64,000 nucleotides of DNA. It comes from Isoetes taiwanensis. Its lineage: Eukaryota; Streptophyta; Lycopodiopsida; Isoetales; Isoetaceae. Position 1 is the first letter of the stretch, and each line of letters begins with the position of its first letter. Below the pieces are notes generated by a model, which was not told the DNA's origin, ran no database searches, and saw only the letters and a list, made by a program, of their open reading frames with translations. Location of the stretch: the NCBI GenBank assembly GCA_021234155.1, contig JAJEKV010000002.1:35940128-36004127 (forward strand), given 5' to 3'. A program made the position numbers and the translations under genes. This document shows positions 25,835 through 38,005 of the stretch, one piece after another.

Positions 25835-28471
25835 AAGGAAGGAAGGAAGGAAGGAAGGTATTTTTATCGTCCACGGAGACCAATCGGTCTATGGGACCCA
25901 ATACAAAAGCGCAGCAAGCGGATTACTACCCGGATTAAAAAACCCCCGCCCCGAAGGGTTTTCGAGGGAAAAACCGTGGCAGCAAGCAGCCTGCTGACAA
26001 ATTGTCCTAATACATAAAATGCAAAAACACACAAATATATACACTCATGCACCGCACCCATAGTGCCTAATCAGAGGGCAGCCAGGGGGGGGGCAAAGGT
26101 GAGCTCGCAGGTCCAGTACCTCCTGATATGACCCCAGGACGGTGTGTTCATCAGCAAATGTAGGGGTAAGTCCGGCCGTACTAAGGGAGCGTATCTGGCC
26201 CGGATCTGACTGAACGCTGGGCAACTCTAGAAAGTGTGAGACTCATCCTCAATGGCACCCGTTTGACAAAGACGGACAGAGCTCGTCTGGCGGGGCTCCC
26301 CAATCCACCCGCCCGCCTCGATCGCGAAGATGGTGGGCACTGTGCGAATGGAGGCAATGAGTCTGGCGCTTTTTTGGGCGGTGCGGGAGCGCAGTAGAGG
26401 CTGTGGGCCCCGGGCTAACACGGGTTGATGTGCTCCTTGTAATGGGCCGCTTTGACCTGCTCTAGAGCCGGGGTCCCGTGAGCTTGCCAAGGAAGCAAGC
26501 GTCCGGGTACTCCATGGCTGTCACGATCGGCCTCGTATCCACCGCGACGCCTTTTGTGCTCTGCATCGCTCCATCCGGCGGTCATGCGATCTCTCTTACC
26601 CCTCCCAACAGGCCCCGAGCGCTGCGGACCCATTGCCATAGCGTAAGCCAGGTCGCGGGAGCCGAGCATCACCCATAGTAACCACTTTCCGAAAATAGGC
26701 GATGTGTCTATCAAGGGCTGCCAGCCGAAGCGGCAAGAATCCGGTTTCTACAGCGAGAATCGATATGGGACTTTGAAGGTTTCACCCCAAGTGCCCATGC
26801 CAAAAATGCCTTCGCACTGCTCCAAGTCATTCCAGTGCGCCAAAGAGACGGCCCAGGCCCCAAACCTCAACCCGTCTGAAGGGCAAAGTCGACCGGTGCA
26901 AAACGGATGTGACCGATGGCCCCAATCATAGAGCTCGCACGGTGATCTTGTTCTGCATGGCATAAAAGCGCTTTCCGGCCTGCTTTGTCACCCGAAAGCG
27001 GATAGGCGCCTCCCAACAGCGAGGAGGGAACTCCACCCCTAGGTACTTGTAGGTGGGCGTGACCTCCACAGTATCCCCCGATATGTGAGTGCAAGAGGCG
27101 GGGGTGGCGTGAAGAGGATATGAGAACTACCCCGGTCTTGGCCGATTCACGCAGCGCATGTCGTAGCGGACGGAATGTGTCTAGGGCATCCAGATGAGAC
27201 TGCATAGCTTCTGGGGTGTGGGCCAGAAGGTCAATATCGTCCGCATAGATGAGCTGGCGAATGACCTGGTGCAAAAGCTGTATGCCATCCCCCCATGCTC
27301 ATTAAGCCAGGGCTCTAACTGGTCAATGTAGAGGCCAAAAAGTGTTGGTGAGAGGGGGCAACCCTGCCGGACCCCGATACTACTGGTGAATGCTTGGCCC
27401 GTCGGCCGCATCCCGCCAAAACAACTCTCATACAGACTGTATATGGCATTCTCGCACTGCAGCGGAGCCCCAGTTGACGCATCCGCCCATAGCTTTTCCC
27501 CGGGGACCAGTATCAAAAGCCTTCGCGAAGTCCACAAAGCAAAGAATACAAGTCCTACCAATGGTTCCGAATCGCCTTCAATCGCGTTGCCGCAGCAGTG
27601 TAAAGATATGGTCAATCGTTGAGTGGCGTGGTCTAAAGCCCGCTTGTGTGAGGGCTCGCACATCTGCCGCCTCACCCCGGTCAATCTTTGCTCAAGAATG
27701 CCGATAACAGTTTGGCAAATCTTGAATCCCGATCATGATCGTCCGGTAATTGGCCGGACAATGTGGGTCGCCCGCCTTGTGAATGGGAACAACCCTGCTT
27801 GTGGTCCATTGTCGGGGGAAACCTTCCTGCAATGCTCTGTTGAACAGGATAGTGAGGATCGGCACCAGCAGCTGCCCTTGCCCATTTGAGTAACTCGACC
27901 CGCATACCATCGAGGTCAGCTGCCTTCCCATTAGCCAGCCGTCGCGGGCCCTCCACAATATCCTCCTCTGCAAGAACCAATGGGGGGCCATCCTGTGGGG
28001 GTATGGGCGTACGCGTCCCTGGTGGGTCATAGAGCTGCTGCAAGTACTGTTCCCACTGCCCGGGTGTGATGTCCCCTGTAGGCTGGGCTGGCCTTTGAAG
28101 CACTCTGCGCCAGGGCAAGTGCACCAAATCAACGACAAACAATTAAGATGAGAGGATGGAGACAAAGAATGGAAAAAAGAGCGTCACCCTGTGGGTGGAA
28201 ATAAACAGCATCATCCAGCGGGTGGAATATAGCACCACCAAGCTGGTGGAAAAAACAGCAACACCCCATGGGTGGAATAAACTACATAGAGATAGCATAG
28301 AACAGAAACATATGGGAAAATATGAACATAAACAACATAAAAGGGCGAGAAGGGAGGGAAGCAATGGGCAAGGAAAGAGAAGCTGCTGTGAGAAGACGCC
28401 ATGAAGAACACATATATAGCTGCTCGTCCCGTCCTAGAATGCCGATCCGAGGGCTCGGATCGATGCCATTT
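25835..28471 (-). mobile_element. Internally deleted GC-rich non-LTR retrotransposon with (CCTT)n tail
   Basis: The 3' end on the minus strand is the block at about 25868-25905 (GGTCTCCGTGGACGATAAAA) followed by a CCTT microsatellite (25835-25858). The same 3' block recurs at 28925-28960 with a different microsatellite tail. The proposed 5' end, 28360-28471, recurs at 33889-34020. Coding remains lie at 26400-28165. The GC content is clearly above its surroundings. Total length of 2.6 kb is short for a LINE, so internal sequence, including any endonuclease, is missing. Confidence 0.6.
26400..28165 (-). pseudogene. Non-LTR reverse transcriptase, frameshifted
   Basis: Three minus-strand blocks. 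27681-28142: RRLANGKAADLDGMRVELLK (RT block 1) and linker. 27181-27684: SSIGVRQGCPLSPTLFGLYI (block 4). 26867-27274: RQLIYADDIDLLAHTPEAMQ with the catalytic YADD. The C-terminal region (26415-26963) continues in shifting frames. The RT core is recognisable but the frames do not join, so it is inactive. The clade is not clear to me. Confidence 0.8.
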
Positions 28472-28859
28472 TGGGAAGGGACTCGCAGAGAACACAAAAC
28501 CGGCCGACTACCAGAGAACTTCCTTATCTACAAGCCCAGTCGACGAGAAACGTCGAGATGTTGAGCAGGAGTTGCGCACCCCGTAGTGAGCGTGAGAGGA
28601 TGAGGACCGCCAGCAGCCGTGCGCACGAGCATCAGCATGTGGACCCTGCAGATCTAGCAAAAAAAGAGATGAAACATGGGAGAATGGTAAAAAAAACTAT
28701 GCCCTAATATATAAGGGCAAAAAAGGTAAACCAAATTATCGAAAATGGGTTGGAATCAGGGTCTAAGGAGAAGGTAAGGTGACGACTAAGGATAGGGAAA
28801 AGAACATTTCCAAGCATAAATATTACGTAATGAAGCATGGAAACAAATGCAACACGAAA

Positions 28860-28965
28860 TAACTACAGGATCCAAGGCGAAGATAAGAATAGAATATAAT
28901 AGAATAGAATAGAATTGTTTTTATTGTCCACGGAGACCAATCGGCCTATGGGACCCAATACAAAG
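28860..28965 (-). mobile_element. 3' end of a second copy of the same non-LTR family, (TTCTA)n tail
   Basis: CCACGGAGACCAATCGGCCT and the following 15 bases match 25868-25905. On the minus strand it is followed by AATAAAAACAATTC and a TTCTA-type pentanucleotide run (28882-28917). It may be the tail of an element whose 5' block is at 33889-34020; the intervening 4.9 kb has no recognisable coding. Confidence 0.6.
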
Positions 28966-29682
28966 GTGATGGCCAAGGATAGAGGGGAGATGACGAGCAA
29001 GAGCTCGAAGGGTAGAGTGGAATTCTTGAGGCTAACAACATGACAAAGTGGAGCGGAGCCAAGGATGAAAATTCTAGACAAGGTTGCAATAAGAATGTAA
29101 AAAACATCAATGACAAGGGTGGTGTAATAAATCATGTCTGTGATATATCAAGAGGCTGGATCATGCAATACAAGATGGTTTGCGTCTGAAAAACAAATAT
29201 AAATATAAAGAAACCAACCTAACAACAGAGCATGTCAATCAATTCGATCAATAAAAAAGGAATCTTGGCAAGTTACTGATTAAATGTGAACGACTTAGAA
29301 AAATGAGGAATGCAAAAGCATAATAAATGATCAATAGTCATAAAATTGCTTTCCTGAGAAAATGAAAACTATAGCGAATGAGTCCAAGAAAGACAATGCA
29401 AAACAAGAATATATCCAATATAAAACCCATGTTACAAAACTTAATAGAGTGCCAAACGCAGATATGCCATAACTAGAAACGTGAAATGATATATAATTAT
29501 GAGGCAAGACTGCCTTTTGAAAAACCTAAAACCATAACAAAATGACGACAGGAAACATACGTTTGAAAGCAACGTAAAAATGTGAAATAAAAGAGACGCG
29601 ATAGTTTTGAAACGAGACATTATAAGGAAAATTGAAAACATGCTGAAATCTTTGAATAGATGCCTTAATATACGTAGTACTT

Positions 29683-29947
29683 ACCATAGCCCCGGGGGAT
29701 TCACATAGTGTAGGCCGTATATACCATGTGAGTGGACGATACGGGGTTTTTTTAAACCTAAAGCGTACGAATACGTACGGGAAGGGGTTCTTTAGACCTT
29801 AAAAAATCCAATCTCTAGTGATGTATTTCATACGGAAAGGGGTTTTTTAGACCTTAAAAAAAAGCGTATACGAAGGGGTTTTTTATGACCCCTTCCTCGC
29901 ACATGGCGTATCCCTTATACACTAAGTGGTATCCCCGGGACCAGAGC
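29683..29947. mobile_element. hAT-like MITE, copy 1, with 8-bp target duplication
   Basis: The element is 29691-29939. Ends are inverted: CCCGGGGGATTCACATAGTG on the left and the inverse of CACTAAGTGGTATCCCCGGG on the right. Flanks ACCATAGC and ACCAGAGC match at 7 of 8 positions. Internally it repeats GTACGGAxxGGGGTT-type words. Same family as 61498-61746. Confidence 0.75.
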
Positions 29948-30111
29948 GAGGGACGAGGTTAAGGTAGAGGTCACAGACACGGGAGCATGAATATAAGCTC
30001 TAAGACAAGAAGTATGATGAAAATGATAGACTCGTGTCATGTGAAATGCTCGACTAGATATTGACCAAATATAGACAAAACTAAACAAATTGTATAAGCG
30101 GTATTTACAAA

Positions 30112-30189
30112 AATGAGGGATGAGTTTAATATGAAGTAAAACACGTTCTTCAAAAAAAAAAAAAAAAAAAAAAAAATGAGGGATGAGTT
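30112..30189 (+). mobile_element. Tiny 5'-truncated retro-insertion with poly(A) and target duplication
   Basis: AATGAGGGATGAGTT occurs at 30112-30126 and again at 30175-30189. Between them are only TAATATGAAGTAAAACACG, TTCTTC and about 24 A. This is the footprint of target-primed reverse transcription with extreme 5' truncation. Confidence 0.75.
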
Positions 30190-33100
30190 AAAGTTAGAGG
30201 TTGCCGACATTAGCACAAAGTCAAGAGAAAGCTCGAGAAGAAAAATGAGGTTGACATCAAATAGAAGTCCCTAGCAAAGAGGTTTATAAGGTCTGCAAAA
30301 TGGTCTGGAACAAGAATAGGAATATTAAGATAGCTGAGGTCTTGTTCAGGCTAGCATAGTAGAAATGGATGGTGATGAAGCAAATCAAAGACGTCAAAAA
30401 CAGATTAAGCTTGGACAGCAAAGCTGAACAGACATGGCAAGGAACATGAATGGTTCATCAAAGTGGATGTCGAACAAGAGGAGAACACGTAGAATACTTT
30501 AATAAGGTATAGTAAGCAATTGCCAAACATCCCATCAACTGAATCCAAATTGAACAATGAAACCCAGTGACATATTATTAGTAAAGCAAGTCCATCAAAT
30601 GCTTGAAATGCAACTGTCACAAACAAGCGAATGTTATGGGATCCTGCTAGCAAGGCCAAACAAGAATGTTTTCAATATAAACCCATGTAACAAAAACTCA
30701 ATGTAGTGTCAAACGATATATACTTCATATCCAAATAAAACTAAATATAAAATGCAAAATTATCAAACGCAGAATTAAAAATCAAAATTTTGGGTGGATG
30801 ATCACATAGGCATATGTCAACTATCAAATATGTGAAGGTCCTCTAACAAATTTGTCCATAACATCATATGATCAACATAAACGATGGTATGGAGTTTAAA
30901 GAAAATAACCATTGTGCAAAATAGTATAAGATCCTCAACGTTTGGTGTGCATGTTAGAACTTGTTGCTATCTAGGAACATGTTGGAACAATAGGTCTAAA
31001 AAGGGAAAAAGACATGAACCAATGTACGAGTCTCCATTAATGCAAAATAGGTCATCTCGTTCCACGGTGAAATAACTTAAATACCAAGAGCACCAATGCA
31101 AAAATAGGTCATATCCCTCTAAGGTGAAGTAAGTTAATTTTGCAGATAACTTAACAACATAGCATCCAAAGAGAAAAACATATTTTGCAAATAACTTAAC
31201 AATATAGCATCCAAATAGAAAATACGTCTAGCAACACAATTTACAAGCGCATATTGGAAGTAGAAAAATTCATCAAATACGAATCGGAAATAAGAAACCA
31301 TAGGACCACTGCAATGAAAAGGTTAAGACGAGAGTGCCTAGATAATACAATGAACTATACCCTAATCCCCAAAGATCCATTGGATTATATGCTGACAATG
31401 CAGAAGACAAAGAATTGTAAGGCGATACAAAATATACAGGGAGGAAAATAAAGATGCTTGTTAAATTAGAATACCAGAAGAACTCCAAAATAACAAACTT
31501 GGTGCATTGATTTATTAGGTTATGAAACGTAGGAGTTCAAATAAACAAAATGAAGTGAGAAGAGAGGCAAGAAAGGCTTTGATGACAAAAAATGTTCAAT
31601 AGAATAAAAGGATTGGAATAATAAATGGACATGAAACATGTTATGCCAAGCATATAACCAAATGCATATCCATGAATAACAATTGAAATAACCATGCTAG
31701 GCACCTAACTAAAGCTCAAACAGATCCCCTTGAACAATAGTCCAGAATAAAATGTCAGTTAGGAAATGGATATGGTTATAGATGGATGGATGGCATGTTT
31801 AAAAAATAAATGAGGAGTTGTTAGTGACGCATAGAGATAAAGGTGACTGCATGGCAATGCATTTGAAAACCAATATGGAAATGTCAAATAACCGAAAAAC
31901 GGCAGTTCTAAATGAGATGTCAAAAAGAAAGAGGATACTACATGTATAAACTCATGAATAGAGGCCTCAATATAAATAGTATTTACAAGAACGAGGGACG
32001 AGGTGGCGATAGAAGTTGCAGATATGTGAGCAATAAATCAAATGGAAGGTCAAGAATAAAAATTGAGATTGAAGTCGAAATCAGATTCCATAGCGAGGAT
32101 GTTCATAAGTTCGGTGGAATGGCTTGAACGCGAGTGGGAGAGCAAAGGTGAAGGCTAAAATAGGTAAGGTAGGGGCGAAGCTAGTAGAGTAGAATGAGTG
32201 GTGATGCAAGGACGTCAAAACAAATCCAGCTTGGACATAAAGCCCGAATGTACATGGTAAAAAACATGAAGCAGTTTATCAAGTGGAAGTCAAGCTCAAG
32301 GTCCAAGTGAGAATATTGACAACACTCTAAAGAGGTATAGTAAGCACTGCAACATAACAATAACTCAAAACAATAACTTAGCCATAGTACACCCTAGATA
32401 GTAAATAATGGTAAATGCCATGCTCAATAGATCTCATGATAGTGGAGCAAATGCAAAAAACAAGTAAATATCCTTCATACAATTTACGAGTCCCAACAAC
32501 ATCATGAACAAAGCGTAGGTCAAAGAGCGACAACACGTGCTATAGCAAGTAGGATCGTGATAGCTAGCCGAAAACATCGCGAGCCTAGCAAAAAAGAGGC
32601 TCAAATATAAAAAGAAATAAGATGGCTAGGTTCGAATGGAGAAGTCGAAACATGGGGGATCTAAGAGAAAGGTAAGGTTATGGTCAAGGGTCAAGAGGAG
32701 GTGGAGGTCGAGAGAGCCAAAGTGGAGTGGAATCGAACGAGGTTAGCCAGATAAGAAAGTAAAATAAAATGACACACACATGTTGTAAACGCCACCACAG
32801 TATATAAGTCAAAATACCAAGGTTGCGTTACAAGCTCTGCTCTTATTGGGTTATCAGAGGAAGCAACAGATTAAAATGCTACATTTGTCTGATTAGGGGT
32901 TTACATAGTGTTAATGCGGCAGGCAGGGAGAAGAAGGCATAGCCAAAAATGTGAAGGTAAACCCTGTTTTCTTGTTTAGGGTGTAGTGGGAAACCAGAAG
33001 CTCTGTGGCTATGGCGAAGAGCCGCTTGGGAGGTTGGGAAACAGAGCATCAAATTTTTCCTGCCGGATTTAAATGGATCATTTTGCAGCTCCTTCGGCCG

Positions 33101-33888
33101 TGCATTTGGGTCCTTCTAGATCCATGTCGCTTGACTATTCAAAAAACTTTTAGATGGGTTTAGTTCGACAATTCAATCAGAACACAGCATGGCATGAAGC
33201 TTCACACAGACGGATTTCCATACAGCAGGATCTTCACTAATTCTTAACCAAGCGAATCCTATTGTTTACAAACAAGGCTATTAAATGTGCTTTTCGTTAG
33301 TTCAAACTGCTAAAATTGAATAACTGCACCTGAAACTGCATATGCCGCCCACAAGAATCGAGCCCATCGAACCATACATGCTAGTGCTAGAGGAGAGACG
33401 AGTATATGCAATAGAAGAGATGAGCACATGCAAGGAGTGAGAGCAACATAGGCAGCGAGATCCAGACAGAGGGCATAGGAAAGACAATAAGCGAGATCCC
33501 GAAAGAGGGCATAGGAAAGACAATAATCAACCCAGAGAGAACAAAAAATGAACAATCAGAGGTAAAAGTTCACAAATCCAATCAATGTTAGCAAAAATCT
33601 GTAATATGGCCAAAAAGCATCAACACAAAGAGCGTACTAGCGACAACAAGAATCAATATGAGCAGCATAGAAAGAACGAGAATCGAAGTAAAATTGCACA
33701 AATCAAGCGGATAGCGAAATCCGAAACAAAAAAACTTGATGAGAAAGACGTACCTTCCGGAGGATGCTTAAAGAAAAACTCGCCAAGAAGAAGGCTGAGA
33801 CGATGAGGCTGAGAAACGATCCGGTAGTGATGCCAGACAAGAGATTCGATGAAGAGAAAACCATCTTGGACAGGGGCATCTGGGACGA

Positions 33889-34020
33889 GGGAAGCAATGG
33901 GGAAGGAAAAAGAAGCTGCTGTGAGAAGACACCGATAACCAACCATAAGAATGAAGAACACATATATAGCTGCTCGTCCCGTCCTAGAATGCCGATCCGA
34001 GGGCTCGGATCGATGCCATT
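33889..34020 (-). repeat. Repeat module shared with 28360-28471
   Basis: GGAAAxAGAAGCTGCTGTGA, AGAACACATATATAGCTGCT and CCGATCCGAGGGCTCGGATC are shared nearly exactly; both copies stop at GATGCCATT. TATATAG and the palindrome GATCCGAGCCCTCGGATC suggest a promoter-bearing element end. Proposed as the 5' end of the GC-rich non-LTR family (minus). Confidence 0.6.
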
Positions 34021-34189
34021 ATTATCATGTGTTTCTTGATTGTTATGTTGCTAATTGTATTATAATGTGTCTAAGCTACACATTTTACATCTTTGGCTTT
34101 TCTATTTAGGAAAAATAGCCAAGCAAAAATTTAAAGGGATATTTAATTCTAAAGTTTCGAAACTCCAAATGCATATAAATTAACGAGTG
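34021..34189. other. Short AT-rich spacer; left target site of the L1 LINE
   Basis: TTAACGAGTG (34180-34189) adjoins the LINE poly(T). TTAACCAGTG at 53785-53794, just past the LINE's 5' end, matches at 9 of 10 positions and is the likely second copy of the target duplication. Confidence 0.5.
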
Positions 34190-34426
34190 TTTTTTTTTTT
34201 TTAAGGACAAAAGCCAAAAAGCTTATTAATCAGATAAAAAGTACAAAATTTACATGTCTCATCTAACTGTATAAGCACAAAGAGATGCCACAGGAGCACG
34301 AGCCTGAAGCACAATGTACTTACTCCAGAATAGGAGAGTAATGATAAGAATCAATTCGAAGATACTGAATCCAGATCCGTTTCATCATTTCTGATTCAAG
34401 GAAGGAACACTCGTAGGCTGTCAATA

Positions 34427-36634
34427 TCATTTTCTGGGCCACTGTAATAACACCGCATGCAGAAGAATTAATGCTCTGAAAGATGTGGTATCTGCGCTCC
34501 CATATCGACCATAGGAGCCAACCGGAACTAAGATGGAATGCCTTTTGTTTAGCTGGAGGTTATGGGTTGGGATAGGACGCCAAGAGGATGCATCGACAGT
34601 CCAATGTACTGTTAAACAAACCCTGTAGCCAGGACCATGCTGGTTGAACCTTAGGACAATCAAAGAGACAATGCTCAAGAGTCTCAATGTCAAGAACCCA
34701 TTGTCTCTGTGTAAGGGGATGAACTGATGCTGCCAATGGAAGTGCTGAGGGGTCTGGAGGCAGTGGTGCCCACCACCATGGAGTCTCCAATAGGGTGTGG
34801 ATAGAGGGGCATGACCAAAAAAGATGTCTGACTACCTCCCATATTGTCAACAAGCCACGCAAAAATGGAGAAGCACTTGGAAAAGGCTGCAGAGTCTGAA
34901 ATAAAATCCAAGGTAGAACTGGTTTGACAGCCTTCTTGCCTAGAGGGATACAGTGACAAGAGCTTGTCTAAGAAGGCTTGAACCAGGAGAGTCATCCTCA
35001 CCATTCAGGAGTCTCCAAATGAACTTTGAAATAAGCACTTTGCTCTGCAGTAAGAAGTGCATCATACCCAGACCACCTGCCCACTTTGGAAGGATGCACT
35101 TCGACCAAGCCACCTTAACCACAACACCTTCCTCAGTACCCCCCCAAATAAAGTTCTGAACTATTACAATGAGCTCACGCACTTTGATCTGTGGGGCTAG
35201 CAGTAAGGATGCCATATAAACATGGGTACTACTAAGGACTGACTTGGCCACTGTAATGCGACCCGCAAGAGACAACTTAGCGGTGGACCACCAGAACAAG
35301 TGCTTCTCCAAACCCCTAATGATCTCCTCCCATGCAGCTCCCATAGTAACATGGATGCCAACTGGAATCCCCAACAACTTGATGGCTTGTCCATGCGCAA
35401 GTAATTTCCATGGATAGTCTTGAACACATGCCAGAGCCAGATTATCCAATGTCCACAAAACTGTACACTTTTGCCACCCCATAAGGACACCGGAAGCCAA
35501 TGAAAAAGTATCTAAGAGCATTTTGGCAGCAGCAAGGTTCTCAGCATTGGCGACTAGAAAGAGGAACGTGTCGTCTGCATATTGATTGCAAACCACTTGT
35601 GTGTCGTTCTCCATTGCAAGACCATAGAGAAGTCCCTCTGTAGTTGCAACGGTAAATAACTGCTACAAAGCCTCTGCAACAATTGTGAAAAACAATGGTG
35701 CCAAAGGGCATCCCTGGCGAATACCACGATCGAGTGAAAATGCATCCGACGGCTCACCATGGAATATAACAGTCGCCCGGGCAGAGATATGCAGCTTCAT
35801 AATATCTGATGTGAATTGTTCCCCAAATCCCAGTCTTAGCAAACATCGATGCATGAATTCCCAGCTGACACTGTCATAAGCCTTTGCAAAATCAAGCTTA
35901 AGGTATACAACTGGAAGGTTTTGCTTACGTGCCCAATAAATTCCCTCGTAAGCAGCAGCAACATTGTTCAAAATGCACCGTTTTGGAAGAAAACCTGACT
36001 GGGTTGTTGAGATGAATTCTGCCAAGATGTCCTTTACCCGCTTTGCGAAAGCCTTGGCGAAGATCTTATATACGGATGACAATAAGGTGATGGGCCGCCA
36101 GTCTGAAATAGTCTGAGGATCCTTGACCTTGAGGATGAGTGAGATGGCACCTGTGTTTAGAATTCTATCCAAAGCAGTGGACCGTCGAAAGTCACAAAAA
36201 GCATCATACACATCTGGCTCCAGCCATTCCCGATATTCCTGGAAGAACTCGATTGGCAAACCATCCAAACCTGGGCATTTGCCTCTTTTCAGTTCAAACA
36301 CTGCCGAACCTAAATCATCAGCTATCATAGCCGCCTCTATTGACTCGCACTGCTCACCAGAGATGATGGTGGAAATCCTAGACAAAACAGCATCTCCCAT
36401 TTCTGATTGAAAGGGTCGATGTTTCTCAGCAAAAAACGTCTGGAAGTGGTTATATAGATGTTGCTTGAGTTCAGTCGGCTCTGTTAGAACCGAACCATTC
36501 GGCAAAAGCAATGTGGAACGCCTCTTAGCCACACGAAAAAAAAAGCCCGTACAACGGTCTCCATCACGAAACCATTGCAGACCTGCCTTCGTCTTTGCTT
36601 GCTGAATTTGCTCCTCCTCCAACATCCCTGTCAA
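34427..36634 (-). pseudogene. L1 ORF2, reverse transcriptase and C-terminal part
   Basis: The block 35663-36634 starts with LEEEQIQQAKTKAGLQWFRD, GDR (the segment before the RT in plant L1), then KCPGLDGLPIEFFQEY (block 1), SDWRPITLLSSVYKIFAKAF (block 2), TTQSGFLPKRCILNN (block 2a), LKLDFAKAYDSVSW (block 3) and DRGIRQGCPLAPLFF (block 4). After a break, 34940-35614 carries CNQYADDTFLFL (catalytic YADD) and the thumb region (WWSTAKLSLAGRITVAKSVL). 34427-34862 resembles the zf-RVT tail (ETLEHCLFDCPKVQPAW). The breaks near 35640 and 34900 are frameshifts. Confidence 0.92.
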
Positions 36635-36638
36635 GAAT
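36635..36638. repeat. Left 4-bp target-site duplication (GAAT) of the 11.3-kb element
   Basis: GAAT adjoins the left TIR and recurs at 47948-47951 adjoining the right TIR. Joining the LINE at a single GAAT links the two halves of ORF2, and the frame entering the RT half (PFLTGMLEEEQ) stays open across the site. Confidence 0.8.
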
Positions 36639-36660
36639 AAGCACAATTTCATTATAATGG
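36639..36660 (+). repeat. Left terminal inverted repeat of the 11.3-kb element
   Basis: AAGCACAATTTCATTATAATGG; its inverse complement is found at 47926-47947 with a mismatch at position 17 and another at the inner end. Confidence 0.85.
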
Positions 36661-36889
36661 AAAATTTTTTAGTAAACTGGAATTTTTTCATTATAGGGGT
36701 TGTATAGACCTTATGCAGGGGTTGTATACACGTGTACAGTACCCTGTATCATAGACCTTATGCAGGGGTTGTATACACGTGCAGTACACGTGTATCATAC
36801 ATACATGAATATTTAGAGAACATAATAACACGATATTATATACCAACTTCCAAACACAATAGAGACCGAAGTATGAACTATGTATGTCC
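36661..36889. other. Subterminal region with a 53-bp direct repeat
   Basis: ATAGACCTTATGCAGGGGTT and GTATACACGTG occur at 36704-36740 and again at 36752-36781. Unlike the right end, no GGCGCC site lies here. Confidence 0.7.
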
Positions 36890-37507
36890 CTAGTAACCTT
36901 CCCCCAGGTTCCTAACCCTTCCCCTTCCCCTTTCCCTTCCCCTGCGAGGTCTAACCCACGCATCTGGGTTAGGAAACCAGAGCTCACACATATCCCAGCC
37001 TGATTCTTCCCACCATATGGGGTACCTAGTCATTAGAAAAAGTAATTCCACAGGATGATACTCACGGAAGAAGAGCGGACCCAACTCCACAAAACCGTTG
37101 TACTCGTTGTAGTACGCCCTAATAAGGCCATACATCTGTCCCTTAGAAATTTCATGAATGAACTCTGATATGTATTGATCCAGAGAGTGTGCTAAATATC
37201 CAGCACGAAGAAGAGGCCTCAACTGCTGTAGCATCTCGTCCAGATAAGGAGGGGGTTCAAGAATTCCCCTCATTGCAAGTCTCCTATAACATTCAGATGG
37301 ATTAATTTCCATCAGTGGCTCATGACCACAATCAAATCGCTCCAGAATGAAATTGATCAACTCCATTGCAAGCTCCTTGGTGGGACTGTGGCGCAACCTC
37401 CACTCCAAGAAATGGTCAAATAGCTCATCTTGCCCAGGCCTCACAGAATGCCTGGGGCATGCTTGCAGGCCTTCTGGAGTAGCCCAGGGAGGATTGGGTC
37501 TAATCAT
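36890..37507 (-). CDS. ORF A: 205-residue protein of unknown function, transposon cargo
   Basis: Intact open frame from the ATG at 37507 (MIRPNPPWATPEG) to the stop at 36890. The first 170 residues are a compact, Leu/Tyr/Trp-rich globular sequence (LINFILERFDCGHEP, LRPLLRAGYLAHSLDQYISE, YPIWWEESGWDMCELWF). The last 25 are Arg/Gly-rich (RPRRGRERGRGRVRN), which could bind nucleic acid. No signal peptide or membrane segment. I recognise no domain. It is the only larger cargo ORF without a break, and it reads away from ORF B from a shared promoter region. It may be a transposition accessory factor; that is a guess from location alone. Confidence 0.6.
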   Translation of the reverse strand: MIRPNPPWATPEGLQACPRHSVRPGQDELFDHFLEWRLRHSPTKELAMELINFILERFDCGHEPLMEINPSECYRRLAMRGILEPPPYLDEMLQQLRPLLRAGYLAHSLDQYISEFIHEISKGQMYGLIRAYYNEYNGFVELGPLFFREYHPVELLFLMTRYPIWWEESGWDMCELWFPNPDAWVRPRRGRERGRGRVRNLGEGY

Positions 37508-37529
37508 TTGCAAAAGCAATCAAGGATCA

Positions 37530-37815
37530 CCGACAGAGCAAGGAACACGAAGCAGAGCAAGTAGCAAGTTCAAGAGCAAGGAACAAGATCAAGTAGCAAG
37601 GAGCACGGGAATGAAGTAGCAAGGAACAAGGATCAAGATCAAGTAGCAAGAAGCAATGAACAAGGAAGATCAGGTAGCAAGAAGATCAAGGAACAAGGAA
37701 GATCAAGTAGCAAGAAGATCAAGGAACAAAGAAGATCAAGTAGCAAGAAGATCAAGGAACAAGGAAGATCAAGTAGCAAGAAGCAAGGATCAAGATCAAG
37801 TAGCAAGGTGAAAAG
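37530..37815. repeat. Purine-rich minisatellite in the ORF A leader
   Basis: Variants of AGATCAAGTAGCAAGAAG and GATCAAGGAACAAGGA repeat many times. On the minus strand it would be a pyrimidine-rich 5' UTR of ORF A. Confidence 0.85.
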
Positions 37816-37840
37816 TGAGAAGTGAAAGCAAGGTAAAAGA

Positions 37841-37970
37841 ATTTATAGCTACGAATCCAATAATGTTAAGTATAATACCAATAATGTTGAAGTATAATAC
37901 CAATAATGCTGACGTATAATACCAATAATGCTGAAGTATTATACCAATAATTCTACAACGACTATAAAAG
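37841..37970. promoter_or_regulatory. Divergent promoter between ORF A and ORF B
   Basis: A TATA box faces each way: TATAAAT on the minus strand (37841-37847) toward ORF A, and TATAAAAG on the plus strand (37963-37970) toward ORF B, 36 bp before its ATG. Between them is a tandem repeat of about 24 bp (AATAATGCTGAAGTATAATACC variants, 37860-37950). Confidence 0.6.
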
Positions 37971-38005
37971 CAGCTCCATTCGGTGGTAGAAGTCATTCGT
38001 CTCCC

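Larger units (their letters stand above)
28966..33888. other. Long AT-rich stretch without genes
   Basis: No domain-bearing open frame on either strand. It contains a MITE (29691-29939), a tiny retro-insertion (30127-30174) and a 33-bp tandem duplication (33466-33531, GAGGGCATAGGAAAGACAAT). Possibly decayed transposon body. Confidence 0.5.

Noticed and set aside
26050-28165. GC-rich block as a bacterial insert
   Set aside because: It encodes a recognisable non-LTR reverse transcriptase and has a LINE-like microsatellite tail.
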